In this document: piece after piece, positions 1 to 11,744 of the stretch | Layout of the letters: the number at the start of each line of letters is the position of its first letter | Position numbering within the stretch: position 1 is the first letter of the stretch | NCBI RefSeq assembly: GCF_900497805.2 | Contig: NW_020948739.1 | Span: 11,915,642 to 11,979,641, forward strand | Reading direction: 5' to 3' | DNA from: Vombatus ursinus | Lineage: Eukaryota; Chordata; Mammalia; Diprotodontia; Vombatidae | DNA length: 64,000 nt | Notes under the pieces: model-generated | What the model was told of the DNA's origin: nothing | Database searches by the model: none | Seen by the model: only the letters and a program-made list of their open reading frames with translations | Position numbers and translations under genes: made by a program

Positions 1-325
1 TTGTGAGTGTGTGTGATGTTATTCGGTATTCACAATGTCCTTGGATTCTTTTCTCTAGGAAAGTATTCACAATGTGTAGATACAAAGCCACCATGTGATC
101 TATGAGTACTTTGGCCTCTCTCTTTCTTAATCTTATTTTCCAACCTTTTTCTCCTCCTACCATCTGGGACTATACTTACTTTTACTCTGAAGTTACTAAG
201 TACCAAAATATACGCTGATTTAATTTTGGGGGTCTGACCAATTTCTTTGTTCTCTGCCATAGGCTTTGGCACTGCAATGGGCTGCAATCATTTTGATGGC
301 CTCTGCAGACATTTATCTGAGCACT
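1..325. other. Unassigned noncoding DNA
   Basis: I see no repeat family, RNA gene or convincing exon. Short open frames on the minus strand here have no recognisable domain and are likely chance. Confidence 0.5.
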
Positions 326-339
326 AAGATGGATGAGCA

Positions 340-490
340 CAGGGGCAGCTAGGTGGCACAGTGGATAGAACACTGGCCCTGGAGTCAGGAGGACCTATGT
401 TCAAATCCAGCCTCAGATACCTGATAGACACTAGCTGTGTGACCCTGGGCAAGTCACTTAACCCCAACTGCCTCTCAAAAAGAAAAAAAA
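340..490 (+). mobile_element. tRNA-derived marsupial SINE (WSINE1-type), with target-site duplication
   Basis: The head carries pol III promoter boxes: A box TGGCACAGTGG at 354-364 and B box GTTCAAATCC at 399-408. The conserved body CTGTGTGACCCTGGGCAAG follows, then an A-rich tail. It is flanked by a 14-bp direct repeat with one mismatch (AAGATGGATGAGCA at 326-339, AAGATAGATGAGCA at 491-504). Both ends are therefore defined, as expected of L1-mediated retroposition. The family is non-coding. The exact subfamily name is uncertain. Confidence 0.92.
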
Positions 491-504
491 AAGATAGATG
501 AGCA

Positions 505-1134
505 TATGTCCCATGAAACGATGTTTTATTGTTGCCTTTGAATATCTTGTGAAACTAACTCCAATAATTTCTTTGTTTGCTTCTCCAGGGAAAACTTGTG
601 AGCAGACATTCCAGTTAGCTATAATTTCCATTTGTCTTCTGGTTTTATTTATAGTGATTGTGTCAAAATGGGTACAATTTTATTCCTTCAGTAGCATGTA
701 TACTCAGTGATCACTGGATCAGGATCTCACACAAGAGGCATTTTTTAGATATTTGTAATTTGTAATAAGATAATATTTGTAGATGATCTAAAAACCACTT
801 GACTACTTTTCACCATCTGATTCCTTTTCACCAATCTGCATGGTTATTGCAGAAATGAGAGGGGCCACACAGCACTGGGGAGGGGTTCTGTTTTGTATTT
901 TGTGTCATGGGTAGCAATAGACAAAGAATTCATAGTCCAGTTTACTAGTGATGGGCCTCTCCATACTTTCTTAGGTTAATCCTTGGAAGGCAGATTCAGT
1001 CTATTTTACCAGGACTGTTGTCAAAGCCTTTTCAAGGAGGTAGAATCTGCTGGTATAACTTCCAAGAATCCATACTATGAGGCATCAGCATAGGACTTGG
1101 TGTAGGGTAGCTACTATTGTTAAATGAAATAGAT
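505..1134. other. Unassigned noncoding DNA
   Basis: Single-copy-looking sequence with no recognised repeat. A 70-codon plus-strand frame at 498-710 starts inside the SINE flank and has no domain, so it is not called as a gene. Confidence 0.5.
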
Positions 1135-1200
1135 ATGTATATGTGTATATATTTGTACGCCCCCGCATGCACATATGTATATATGTATATATGTGTATGA
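1135..1200. repeat. Degenerate TATG/TA microsatellite
   Basis: Irregular runs of ATGTATAT and TGTATATA. No other content seen. Confidence 0.7.
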
Positions 1201-1292
1201 GAGAAGTGATTATTTTTCTGTTATATTAACAACCAATTATACAATTAGGATTAAGATTTTTTCTATTTATTTCCTCATTCAGGGACATTCCC

Positions 1293-1876
1293 TGTAGGCC
1301 AGCTGGTCAGTCTCTGAAGGACCCCGCTGATGGGTGAGATTGCCGAAATCCTCTGAGTACATGCTCTGAGATTTTTTTGGGGGGGGACCCCACCCAATTA
1401 GAAGATTTTACTTCTGTTTGGAGTGTAAACAGGATCTAAGCTATGTGAATTCTTGCCCTTAGGAAATAAGCCCATGTCCTTGTACCCCTCCATTGGAGTT
1501 TAGGGTAACTCAGCTTTTGAAGGAGAAAACCAACCAGAGTGGTATGGGTAGAGATGAATTCCTTTGTCCAGATTGCTGGAGACAGCTGAGTCTCATGATC
1601 AAGTCATGTTCTCAGCAGGAGGAGCTGAAGATTTTTAGGCTATCTCCTTATTAACACATCTATTCTCTCATTGATTGTTCACCAATCAGCCTGGATTTTC
1701 ACCTGTCAGAGGCACCGCCTTTTCCAAAAGTCTATAAGCATTCAGTGATCTACATGGTTTTGTCTTGGGTTACCAAGAGAAACCATTGACCATCAAATTA
1801 TTGATTATCAGCTAGCCGAATTAATAAATTATTAATTACCCAGAAACTCTGTCTCTCAGGCTTTTCATTTATCTCA
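1293..1876 (+). mobile_element. Probable solo LTR of an endogenous retrovirus (fossil)
   Basis: About 580 bp bounded by TG...CA with retroviral promoter layout: a CCAAT box at 1682-1686, a TATA-like TATAAG at 1733-1738, and a polyadenylation signal AATAAA at 1823-1828 followed by a short U5-like segment. No gag, pol or env sequence lies beside it, so it reads as a recombined solo LTR. I could not find a matching target duplication, so the ends are approximate. Family not identified. The alternative is a chance promoter-like stretch. Confidence 0.45.
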
Positions 1877-1883
1877 TGTATGT

Positions 1884-1992
1884 GCATGTATATATATATA
1901 TATACACATACACACACACACACATATATACAAACATGTGTATATATGTGTATGTATGTATTATCTATCTATCATCGATCTATCTATCTAGT
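1884..1992. repeat. Compound (TA)n/(CA)n/(TATC)n microsatellite
   Basis: Alternating TATATA, CACACA, TGTATG and TATC blocks directly after the probable LTR. Confidence 0.85.
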
Positions 1993-2049
1993 CTCCCTGG
2001 TTTTTTTTAAGACTCACTCCAAGTAGCATTCCTGCAGAAATTCTTTCCT

Positions 2050-2290
2050 GGCTCTCCCACCTGTAAAGAAGGGGTCCTTAAGTGGGGGGAAGAGTGTCCA
2101 TAGTAGGGGAGTCTATGGATAGATTTCAGGAGGTCCATGAATTTGGAGGGGGAAAATCACATCTTTATTTTCACTCTGAAATTTGGCATTTCCTTCAATT
2201 ATTTAAAAATGTTATTCTGAGAAGGCGTCCATCGGCTTTAACAGCCTGCCAAATATGTCCATGGCCCAAAAAGGTTAAAAATCTTTATTT
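2050..2290 (+). mobile_element. Non-autonomous hAT-like DNA transposon, degraded (family A copy 1)
   Basis: It contains GGTCCATGAATTTGGA, TTCCTTCAATTATTTAAAAA and TTATTCTGAGAAGG, and ends near AAAAAGGTTAAAAAT. The same signature recurs reversed at 22590 and, split, at 24545/35393. The better-preserved copies show the terminal sequence CAGGGG-TCTTAAC, which is hAT-like. No transposase is present. Family name not assigned. Confidence 0.6.
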
Positions 2291-2333
2291 AAGGCTAGAT
2301 TCCATTTATTCTTTATTTATCTTGCATATTTAC

Positions 2334-2335
<2 letters not shown>

Positions 2336-2375
<40 letters not shown>
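2336..2375. repeat. (TG)n microsatellite
   Basis: Uninterrupted TG dinucleotides over 40 bp. The run of CVCVCV in the overlapping open frame is only translation of this tract. Confidence 0.98.
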
Positions 2376-2377
<2 letters not shown>

Positions 2378-2379
2378 TC

Positions 2380-2495
2380 TCCCATTAGAATGTAAGCTCC
2401 TTGAAAGCAGGGTCTATTTTTGCTTTTTCTTTATCCCTGCAGTGCTTAGCACAGTATCGGACACAGAGTAAGTGCTTGATAAATGCTTCTTGGCT
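2380..2495 (+). mobile_element. L2 LINE 3' end
   Basis: Canonical L2 3' tail: GTAAGCTCCTTGAAAGCAGG, then GTGCTTAGCACAGT, then GTGCTTGATAAATGCTT. Only the 3' untranslated end is left. Confidence 0.9.
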
Positions 2496-3000
2496 AATTG
2501 ATTAATTAGCTCAGAAATAACAGCACTTTTATGTTATAAGATAGTATTGGTCTTGGATCCAATCCTGTATGAATGAGTGAATCATTTTTTTTTAATCCAA
2601 GTACTACAAAAATGATGATTTTTAGGAGAAATTTTCTGTTACTAGTTAATTACCACTTGAATTTTTCTGGTGAGAGAAAGAAGGAAAACTCATCTTTCAT
2701 TTTGTTTTTAAACATATTTTAAAAAAATGAACCTCAAAAAACTTTTTACAGGAGATGGCCTCCTCTCCTACCTTCACTTCTTCAAAGAGGGAGTTCAATC
2801 TCCAGCAGAGGAGTTGTAATACCATTCAGTCCAACAGACATTCATTAAATGTGGACTTCACTGAATGCCAAACTCATGTTGCCCTAAAGGGCTTAACAAT
2901 TCCAAGAACTGGCTAATTTTAATGTTGTGAAACATTACAGATAGCATAGCTGAAAGGTGGGAGATGGGAAAGGGAAAATGGAACATGGTATAGAGGAGAA
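2496..3000. other. Unassigned noncoding DNA
   Basis: No recognisable repeat or gene. AT-rich with scattered A runs. Confidence 0.45.
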
Positions 3001-3004
3001 GGGA

Positions 3005-3235
3005 CTACAACAGTAATCAGAAGAGCTGAGTTTAAATCTCAGGTCTGCTACTTACTAGCTGTACCAGATTGGAAAATTACTTTAGCAGCTCAATCTTGGC
3101 TTCCTCATCTGTAAAATGGGAATAATACCATATTGCCTGCTAAATATAATATGCAATTAATAATGTGGTTATCCTGAGGTACAAATGAGAGATGATGGCT
3201 ATGAAAGCATTTGGAACATTGTAAATTACTCTGCA
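3005..3235 (+). mobile_element. MIR SINE
   Basis: MIR landmarks in order: GAGCTGAGTTTAAATCTCAG, CTTACTAGCTGTACC, CCTCATCTGTAAAATGGGAA and a terminal CATTTGGAACATTGTAAA. Old and diverged. Confidence 0.8.
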
Positions 3236-4735
3236 AATGGACCCGAGTCCTCATTGTCCCCACTTACTCCATTCTGGCATTGATAACCTCTTGGCATCAG
3301 TGGACAATGAGGGCTTTTATAACTTCTCTAGGGACGTTGTTCTGTCATTGGATGGTGTCTCCTTAATGAATTATGAGTTTTTTGTCTTCTTCTCAGTTGT
3401 GCCAAATGGAGACGATTGATTGATGCATGGGCAGTTCATGCACTGGTACCATACTCTTGGGCTTGTCTTTTTAAAAAGGAGAGCAGAAGCACAAAGAAAG
3501 GTAGGGTTTTGGAAGGTCAGAAAGAGAAGTTAGTCAGCCTTTCAAGGCCTTAGTTACTCTTTTGGTGTACAGCCAACAACCTACAAGAAAACCTTGTGCT
3601 TTGGGGAACCATATGTAATGTCATGCAGAGTCCCTCAGAAGAGTTCCTGACCAAGCATTCAGTGCTCAAAAGAGGGGGCACTCAATCCCAGAATAGTACC
3701 ATAGGAATTCATAGATCCCTGAGGGAGATGATGCCCATGGGAGGGAAATGTTTGACCATCTGCCAACTTTAGAGTGCTTTTACCTTGAGAATGGTGTGCA
3801 AATCAAGAATAGTACTTTATATTATAGATCTGGAGAAACTGTAAAGGTCTCTGGTTGGGTTAAAGGCCACCAGAGATGAAAGGATCTTAATTGTTTACAT
3901 GTCTAGGTGTGAGTACATTGTATTTATATATTTTTTTCTCAACTTAAAAAAAGCCTGTTATGCATTGGGGCAATTCATAACAGTCATGGAAAGGAAAGCC
4001 TGTATTTTGGGTTTTGTTATCCTAAGAGCTTGCATGGGAGCAGAGGATCCATTTCCTTTTCTATATGGACTTAGACTTGAGTCAAATTCCAATATTCCCA
4101 AGGGACTCATTGGTCGGGGAAGCATAATCCGAAATAGGAGTTTTGTGAGAAATTCCTACAACGTTATAAACCCAGAACTTTGGTTCTGGCTCCTGGGTTA
4201 TATACAGATAACAAAGAATCTGTTATCTTGGTGTGGCTTATACTCAGAATGAAAAAGGCTCCAGTGAGATATGAAAGAATGTTTCCAGCATTTGTATCTG
4301 TATGTTTGTATTTGCAGTGATTATTCAGATTGATGCTGTACATGAAGATCTATGCAGCTATTAAAAATTGGGGTAAAGTATAGCAGTCAGCAAAGGGAAC
4401 ATTAGAAATTAGAAGCTCAAACTGAGCAACTATTCCTGCCTATCTAGCTGAAAGTGTCTTAAATGCAGAATTATGTTTGAGATCATTTGAGTGGTACTTA
4501 CCCATATTAAACACTGGCACATAATGACCCTGATTCCAAGCTGCATTACAGAATTTTCTATCCAAAGAAACATAGCCTTGTACCATTCTAAAAGGGAAGA
4601 AAATATTATTCATCTTGCTTTAGAAAAATCCAAGTACAAGCACATTTATGCAAAAGAGAAATTAAATAGTGAGTTCCCCAAGTACATTTAAAATATGTCA
4701 ATTTACAAAAAAAAACAAAACCAAACTCAATTTAA
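3236..4735. other. 1.5 kb of unassigned noncoding DNA
   Basis: No repeat family recognised. The longest frame (3899-4252, 117 codons, plus) starts in a tract of hydrophobic residues and shows no domain or splice support. It is not reported as a gene. Confidence 0.45.
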
Positions 4736-5300
4736 ACACAACTTTTTAAGCAGCAAATCTATTGTATAAAACAAGGCGCTGGTTTCTATTTTCTCCTAAT
4801 TAAGCTACATGCTGTAACCTCATAGAGTACAATCCTAATCTTAGGAACTGTTCTCATTTCACAAATGATTCACAATCTTGATTTAGCAGAGGACAAAGAA
4901 CAACTAGTCTCCTCCTGAGCCCAGCCTGCTGTGTCTGTGCTGGGCCCCAATTCTGTTCAGAAAATGATCTAGCCACCCTCCCTGACTTCAAACTCATCCA
5001 GCCCGCAGTAGCCTACGTTTCATCATTATGTACAAATCCCTTTTGCCCTTGGTTTGGTACATTGGGAGGGTCTCGAGTAATTAATTAGGACAAGATCTAC
5101 TTGGGTGCCGGAGGGCAGTATGGAACCACAAAGAAGTGAATTTCACCCTTAGGAGCAATCAGTGTTTTTGCTTTCCAATTCTTGCTGCTTGGTATGAGGT
5201 ACCCCAAATAGGAGCTCTTTGTACGATCTCCTATCTTTTTTAATTGTAGCAGCAAAGTATCAGCCTGCAAACGTGGGCTGCAGAAAACTGTCAGAGCTGG
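4736..5300. promoter_or_regulatory. Repeat-free block, possible conserved noncoding element
   Basis: No transposon similarity, with clustered AT-rich homeodomain-like sites including TAATTAATTAGG near 5079-5090. This is inference from composition only. Alignment to other mammals would decide it. Confidence 0.3.
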
Positions 5301-5639
5301 CCTCCCCCTAACATTTGAGGGGATACTGGCAGCTTATTGGTGCCTCTACTTTGAGCCTGAGTCAAGGAGGGGTGGGGGTGGGGAGGAGGAGAGAAGCAGT
5401 AGAAGCCAAAGCATCTCCGAGAAAACCCTACAATTGCAAAGGAAGGACCCAGGTGGGGAGAAAGCTAAATCGCCGAGAAGGCCATTGGACAAGGGGGCGG
5501 GGGGGGGTACGTAGAGAGAACAGGACACAAAAATTCACTTTCCTTACAAAATAGGAGAAACTGCCTAACTAGCAAGCAGACAATGTCCCGACTCCAAGGA
5601 CTTTTCAGGGTCTGTCTGCCTCCCCTTCAAAGGACGAGG

Positions 5640-6000
5640 AAGAGCGGCCAGCTCAGGATGGAGAAAAATCACAGAAGAGCATAATGCGTTGGCCAAACTT
5701 TCTCCCTCCCCCGCTTCTGCCTCCTCCCTCCCCTAGCTTTATTATCAGGCAGGCAGCCTGATAATTGATGTGCAAAGGAGAGGATCTCGGGAGCAGCAGC
5801 TGGGTAAATGGTAAATCATGCCATTCTGCCGGCGCGTCCACATCTGCAGTTTCACGGAAATTACATTAGGCGAAGGACTCGGCCAGTGCCAGGGGTCTCG
5901 ATGCCATAGGCTTCTCTGTTCTCTAGTTTGGGGTGGGGGAGGAAGGATTGTTCAGGAAGCTGCCTCTGGAAGCTCCATACAGTTTGGTGTCTTTCCAGTC
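5640..6000. promoter_or_regulatory. Candidate conserved enhancer with perfect inverted repeat
   Basis: A repeat-free block with locally raised CpG (for example GCCGGCGCG near 5828). It holds a perfect 10-bp inverted repeat, ATTATCAGGC (5741-5750) and GCCTGATAAT (5756-5765), separated by 5 bp. Next to it come TAATTGATGTGCAAA and a GCCAGTGCCAGG motif. These features are common in developmental noncoding elements. There is no coding frame, so function is inferred. Confidence 0.4.
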
Positions 6001-6056
6001 TGACTGCACTGAGGAGTTACTTCATTTATTGGGCTCAGGTGAAGGAGGTTTAAGCC

Positions 6057-6275
6057 CTCCTTCTCCTCCTTCTTCTTCCCTTCCCCTCCTCCCACTCTCC
6101 CTTCACCTCCTTTTCATCTGCCCCTTCCTCCTCCTCCTCCCTCTCTTCCTCTTCCTCGCTTCCCCTCCTCTTCCTCTTCTTTCTCCCAACTCTTTCTCCT
6201 CCCCTTCTCTTTCCCTCCTTCCTTCCCTCTCCCCCTTACTCCTCCTCCTCTTTCTCCCCTCCTCCCTCCCATGAG
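6057..6275. repeat. Polypyrimidine tract (CCT/CTT-rich)
   Basis: About 220 bp that is almost pure C and T on the plus strand. Pro/Leu/Ser-rich frames on the plus strand and Glu/Arg/Gly-rich frames on the minus strand are artefacts of this tract. Confidence 0.95.
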
Positions 6276-6379
6276 ATTGATTTTCAGCTGGCAAGAAGCC
6301 TTTTCTTCACAAGCCCTTTGGCAGCGGTGCGCACTGAAACCTGGTCTCCGGAAGCACGGAACCCAGCTATCAGGGAACA

Positions 6380-6760
6380 CACACATTCATTCCCCGTCTC
6401 CACTGAAAATCGTGTTTGTCTAATCCACCAGTCATAACAAGTTCATGCTTTACTTTAGTTGTTCAGGAGAAATCCAACAGATTTAAGCTATTTGATCACT
6501 TGATTAGTCTAAACAAGTCTGGATAATTAGCCTGCCTAATTAATACCTATGTCTATTGTGCAGTCTGAGCAGAAGGGTTTTGAAGGTAGTGCCAGTTTAA
6601 AGATGTAGAAATAATTACTCTATAAAACTGGGCATCAGGCATATTTCCATGGGATTTCACCTTGAACATGCAAATGCTTTCTATTTTGAGATGCGATTTG
6701 TCAAAATGAGGAACATTTGAACGTTCTCCAATCTGGAACTGTTTCCTACAGAAGTGAATG
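6380..6760. promoter_or_regulatory. Candidate conserved enhancer rich in homeodomain sites
   Basis: A repeat-free block with GATAATTAGCCTGCC and CCTAATTAATACC (6524-6546), TTGATCACTTGATTAG, ATGCAAATGC (octamer-like, near 6667) and no open frame. The dense TAAT/ATGCAAAT grammar resembles conserved vertebrate enhancers. Function is inferred, and conservation was not tested. Confidence 0.4.
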
Positions 6761-6941
6761 GAAATCCTGAACCTACCTTACGGGCATGAAATCCTTTCCA
6801 GATATTTCCTGTAAAAGAAAAGAAGTGCCTCAATACCAGTATCCATTGCTCTCACTAAACTAACATAAAGAATTTGGAGTTAGGGATTTATTAAAGAAAG
6901 TCATCTTACATGAGCTGAATTTAAGGAATTTTTAGGTTTAT

Positions 6942-6954
6942 GCACTAGATGGCA
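6942..6954 (+). promoter_or_regulatory. CTCF-like motif
   Basis: GCACTAGATGGCA matches the CTCF core CCASYAGRKGGCA at all but the first base. Seen directly; occupancy is unknown. It points toward a reverse-oriented CTCF-like motif at 36180. Confidence 0.4.
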
Positions 6955-7129
6955 TCGCCTGCTGGCCAAGTGTGACATTGCAACCCATCTCTACGTAGAA
7001 ATTATAAACAATGAACCTGGACAAAGGAGGACAATAAATTCTGGCTATAGAATTTACTTACTGGATTCTGGAATTAGATAATTCCCAAGTTTTCTGGGAC
7101 AGTGTGGAAATTATAGGATCAGAGGATCA

Positions 7130-7350
7130 GAGCCCAGACTGCAGGACTTGGAATCAGGATGGACCAGGGTACAAATCCCATCTTAGACAATTACTAGTTG
7201 TGACCCTGAGCAAATAATTTCACTTCTCCCAGTCTTAATTTTCTCATATGTGAAATGGGAATAATAACACTAGTGCAAATTATACCTCATAGAGACATTG
7301 GAGGTGTGTGTGTGCACTTTATGACTCTTAAGGCACTATAGCAATGTGTA
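7130..7350 (+). mobile_element. MIR SINE
   Basis: GGACTTGGAATCAGGATGGA, TAGACAATTACTAGTTGTGA and TTCTCATATGTGAAATGGGA appear in MIR order, followed by the MIR 3' part. A short TG run interrupts it near 7305. Confidence 0.78.
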
Positions 7351-7528
7351 ATTGCTATTATTACTGGGCAATTCTTTGTAATAGCAGGCATATCTCCTCC
7401 AGTGCAGCAAAAGGACCCCTGGAATATACATGTACCTTTAAAATAAGCAACAGCCCATGTGTCCATACTGAAAATAAGTCAAGGCAGATTTACAAGTGTA
7501 GTTGGGGTAGAAGTGGAATACATTCTAG

Positions 7529-7562
7529 ATATATATACATACATACATACATACATACATAT
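7529..7562. repeat. (ATAC)n microsatellite
   Basis: TATATA passing into about seven ATAC units. Confidence 0.95.
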
Positions 7563-7571
7563 AATTCCAAT

Positions 7572-7832
7572 AATCAGGAAGCTAGTTGTTGCAGCAGATA
7601 GAGCTCTGGTCCTGGAGTCAGGAATACCTGAGTTCAAATTTAGCCCCAGACATGGCTGTGTGACCCTGGGCAAGTCACTTAACCTCTGTTTGCCTCAGTT
7701 TTTTCAATTAAAAAATTGGGAAAATAACGGTACCTACCTCACAGAGTTGTTGTTGAGGATCAAGTGATATATTTGTAAAGCACTTAGCCTAGTACTTGTC
7801 ACATAGTAGGCATTTAATAAATATTTATTCCC
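7572..7832 (+). mobile_element. tRNA-derived SINE with MIR-like 3' end
   Basis: Head GTTGCAGCAGATAGAGCTCT, B-box region GAGTTCAAATTTAGC, core CTGTGTGACCCTGGGCAAG, then GAGTTGTTGTTGAGGATCAA and the end ATTTAATAAATATTTATT. The longer 3' end differs from the short SINE at 340-490. Confidence 0.85.
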
Positions 7833-8379
7833 TTCTGCTTTGATGGAACATATGTTGAGCTATCCTGGCTGATTCCAATCAGCCTTACGAGCTCTAGAGC
7901 TGGGAGCTTTGAGATCCCTCACTAGTGCTAAATGAGAGCAGGAGTTTCTTCATTAGAGAGGGTGATCACCAGAAAAAAGGATGAGCCCAACTCTTGACCT
8001 GACTGGCCAAAAGATATGAACTTAGAGGTATTAGTTTCTACAGTACAGAGTCAAGGTGATGTTGAAATGCCAGTTCATCAGTTCCCTCTAAAATGCTTCA
8101 TGATTTGATAATTTAAGTATCAGCCTCCTGGAAGAATTTAAGAGTAGTTTGAAGTTACTGGGTTTGTTTAGGTATTTTGTCAATGTGTACTTGTGATTAT
8201 TTTGGTAATTTTATAATTTCTTTTCTAAGGGAACAAATCAATATCATACAATACTTGATTTATACTGTATATTGAATCTTTGCATATTCCTTCTTTTGAA
8301 GAGACCTCAGATTTTAATTTTATTTTATACCCCTACCCTAGACCCCTAGGGCCATTAGTTTGATCCTGGGGCTCTGGGG
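7833..8379. other. Unassigned noncoding DNA
   Basis: No recognised repeat or gene. Confidence 0.45.
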
Positions 8380-8560
8380 CAGGGGTATAAAAAGTCAGAG
8401 AGTTTGCGGGGATGGGGGGAGAACCTGAAACTCTTCTATACAGTCAGACTCTGCAAGGGCTGAACCTGGTATATACTGATGAGTCCTGAGCTAGGAGGAA
8501 TACCAAGCAGAAATAGAGAGAGTGAGCATTGGAGCTCCCCCTCAGCCTAACAGCAGATTA
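8380..8560 (+). promoter_or_regulatory. Possible TATA-type promoter or LTR remnant
   Basis: GGGGTATAAAAAGTCAGAG around 8386-8402 is a good TATA context in a GC-richer stretch, but no downstream gene is visible. It may be a fragment of an old LTR or chance. Weak support. Confidence 0.2.
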
Positions 8561-9639
8561 AGAAATCAGGCAATGGTCCTATGAGAAGTTTAATGTACTC
8601 TGTTTCTTTGACTTTAAAATTATTTTTTTTTTATACCTTTTATCTTTATGTAAATGTGAGGCGATTGATTTTCTCAATATCATCCCCCTTAAAGTAAGCA
8701 ATAAGATGTACAATCTATCAATCAGGGGCCTTAGATCTAAGTGTGACAAGTCTGTGAAAGGCATATAATGAAATGAAATAATGTGAGACAAGAAATCGAT
8801 TCTAGTTAGTTGAAGGAATTTATCATGCCCTCTGGGTTCCATGTGAAAGTGGGAGGCAGAGCCAAGATGGCAGAGTATAGGCAGCAACCCAGCTGAACTC
8901 TGTCAACATTCCCCTTCACACAACTTTAAAACAACTCCTCAAGTCAAATTTTGGAGTGGCAGAACCAACAAAAGGTCAAAGCAAGATATTTTTCTAGCCT
9001 ATGACAAAGTTGGAGGTTAGCATGAGATGTCTATCACACTGGGATCGTAGCTGACCAGGGACATGGCAAGAACATCAGAAATGGCTCTTGGGGGTGGCAG
9101 TGGCGGTAGCAGCAGCCACTTAGGGAGCCCCTAGTTTAGAGATGGTAAGACCAATCAGAAAGAGATTACAGAGTACCCTTTGCTAGTATTGGTTCAGCTG
9201 GTGATGATTGGCAATTCTATTGCCCATATAGAGTTCTGGGTTGCAATTCCAGGTGGAGAGGAGCACTAGTGATTGTAGGATTGCAGGAGAGCAGGGGACC
9301 TGGTCACAGTTGTATGGCCAACAGGAGTGCTACTGCTTGTGGTTGCAGAGGAGCAGGGGCCCTTCCTGGGTAAAGACCAGAGCATGAACTAGAAGAGCAG
9401 TGACCACACCTCTCTCTGAATCATACCACTTTGGAAGCACTGAAAAGTTGCATACCCCCAGAACTAGCTCTGAAAACAGCAACGTGAAAAAAGTCTGAAA
9501 CTTGGGACAGTGCCCACCCATTCCCAGGTGAGCAAATCCCAACTTTAACATAAAATTCAAAGTCAAGAAATAGGGTGATCAAATGAGTAAACAACAATGA
9601 AAAGGATTTGACCATAAAAAGCTACTACGGTGGCAGGGG

Positions 9640-10545
9640 AGATCAAGCCATAAACTCAGAAGAAGAAAATATGAAAACAGCTACAAACAAAGCTCAAAGA
9701 AAAATGCTAATTGGACCCAAACCCAACAAGAATTCCTGGAAGAGTTAAAGAAAGAGATAAGTGGTAGAGGAAAAATTGGGAAAAGAAATGAGAGTGATGC
9801 AAGAAAATTATGAAAAGAAAATGAATAGCCAGGTAAAAGAGGTGCAAAAAATACTGAAGAATAATACCTTAAAAAACAAAATTGGCCTAATGATTAAAAA
9901 AAGGCACAAAAATTCACTGAAGATGAGAACTCTTTAAAAAGCAAATTTGGCCAAATGGAAAAAGAGGTACAAAAGTTCACCACAAAAAATAATTCCTTAA
10001 AAATTAGAATGGGCAAGTGGAAGCTAATGATTTTATGAAACATTAGGAAACAATAAAACAATGTCAAAAGAATGAAAAATAGAAGAAAATGTAAAAATAT
10101 CTCATCTGAAAAACAACTGACCTGGAAAATATATTGAGGAGGGATAATTTAAGAATTATTAGGCTACCTGAAAGCTATGATGAAAAAAAAAGCATATTTC
10201 AAGAAATTATAAAGGAAAACTGTCCCGTTATCTTAGATCCAGAGGGTAAAAATAGAAATTGAAAGAATCCACCAAATGTCTCTTGAAAGAAATCCCAAAA
10301 TGAAAACTCCCAGGAATATTATAGCCAAATTCCAGAGCTCCAAGGTCCAGAAGAAAATATTGCAAGCAGCCAGAAAGAAGCAATTCAAATATCATGGAGC
10401 CACAGTTGTGATGACACAAGAAAGGAGTGGAGGGCTTGGAATAAGATATTCTGGGAGGCAAAAGAGCTGGCATTATAATCAAGAACACTTACCTGGCAAA
10501 ACTAAATATAATCCTTAAGGGGAAAACGGATATTTAATGAAATAG
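9640..10545 (+). pseudogene. L1 ORF1 remnant
   Basis: L1 ORF1 makes a trimeric RNA-binding chaperone with coiled coil, RRM and C-terminal domain. Coiled-coil-like K/E/N-rich repeats are readable from 9740. The C-terminal domain is clearest at 10276-10518, with NIIAKFQSSKV, KILQAARKKQFKY and VMTQE. Several stops and shifts split the upstream half. The typical C-terminal domain motif ITQDLAASTLRDQ seen in the other copies is lost here. Confidence 0.8.
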
Positions 10546-11165
10546 AGGACTTTTAAGCGTTCCTGATGAAAAGACTGGAATTGAGTAGAAAATTTGACAT
10601 TCAAACACTAGATTCGAGAGAACTTTAAAAAGGTAAACATGAAAGAGCAGTCATAGAAGACTAAAGAAGTTAAACTTTTTACATTCCTATATGTGAAGAT
10701 GATACATGTAACTCCTAAGAACTTTATTATTATTAGGACAGTTAGAAGGAATTTACATAAACTGAGGTCATGAGTATGAGTCGATTATGTTGGGCAATCT
10801 CTGACCCCCTCCAAAAATATTAGGGAGTGAGAAGGAGGGATGCATTGGGAGAAGGGGAAAAGGAAGGGTAGAATGGGGTACATTTTCTCACATAAAGGAG
10901 GCACACAAGGAAGAGGTTTTGTGGTAGAGGGGAAAATTGGGTGGTGGTGGCAGGAAATGCTTGAACTTTACTCTCATTAGAATTGGTTCAAAAAGGGAAG
11001 AATATACATATACATACACACAGAGAAAGTTTAGAAATCTATCTGACCCAACAGAGAGATGGGAGGGGAAGCTGATAAGAGTTGGGAAGGAGTGTGATAA
11101 AAGGAAGAGCAGATTAAGGTAAGCACTAGTCAGAAGCAAAATGTACTTTTTGAGGAGGGACCAGA

Positions 11166-11720
<555 letters not shown>

Positions 11721-11744
11721 GAAAATAGGATGGAGGGAAACACA

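Noticed and set aside
340-490. tRNA gene
   Set aside because: A and B boxes are present, but the sequence is a SINE head repeated many times across the window and lacks a complete cloverleaf.
3899-4252. 117-codon plus-strand frame as a host gene
   Set aside because: No domain, no upstream promoter or splice support, and the length is plausible by chance in AT-rich DNA.
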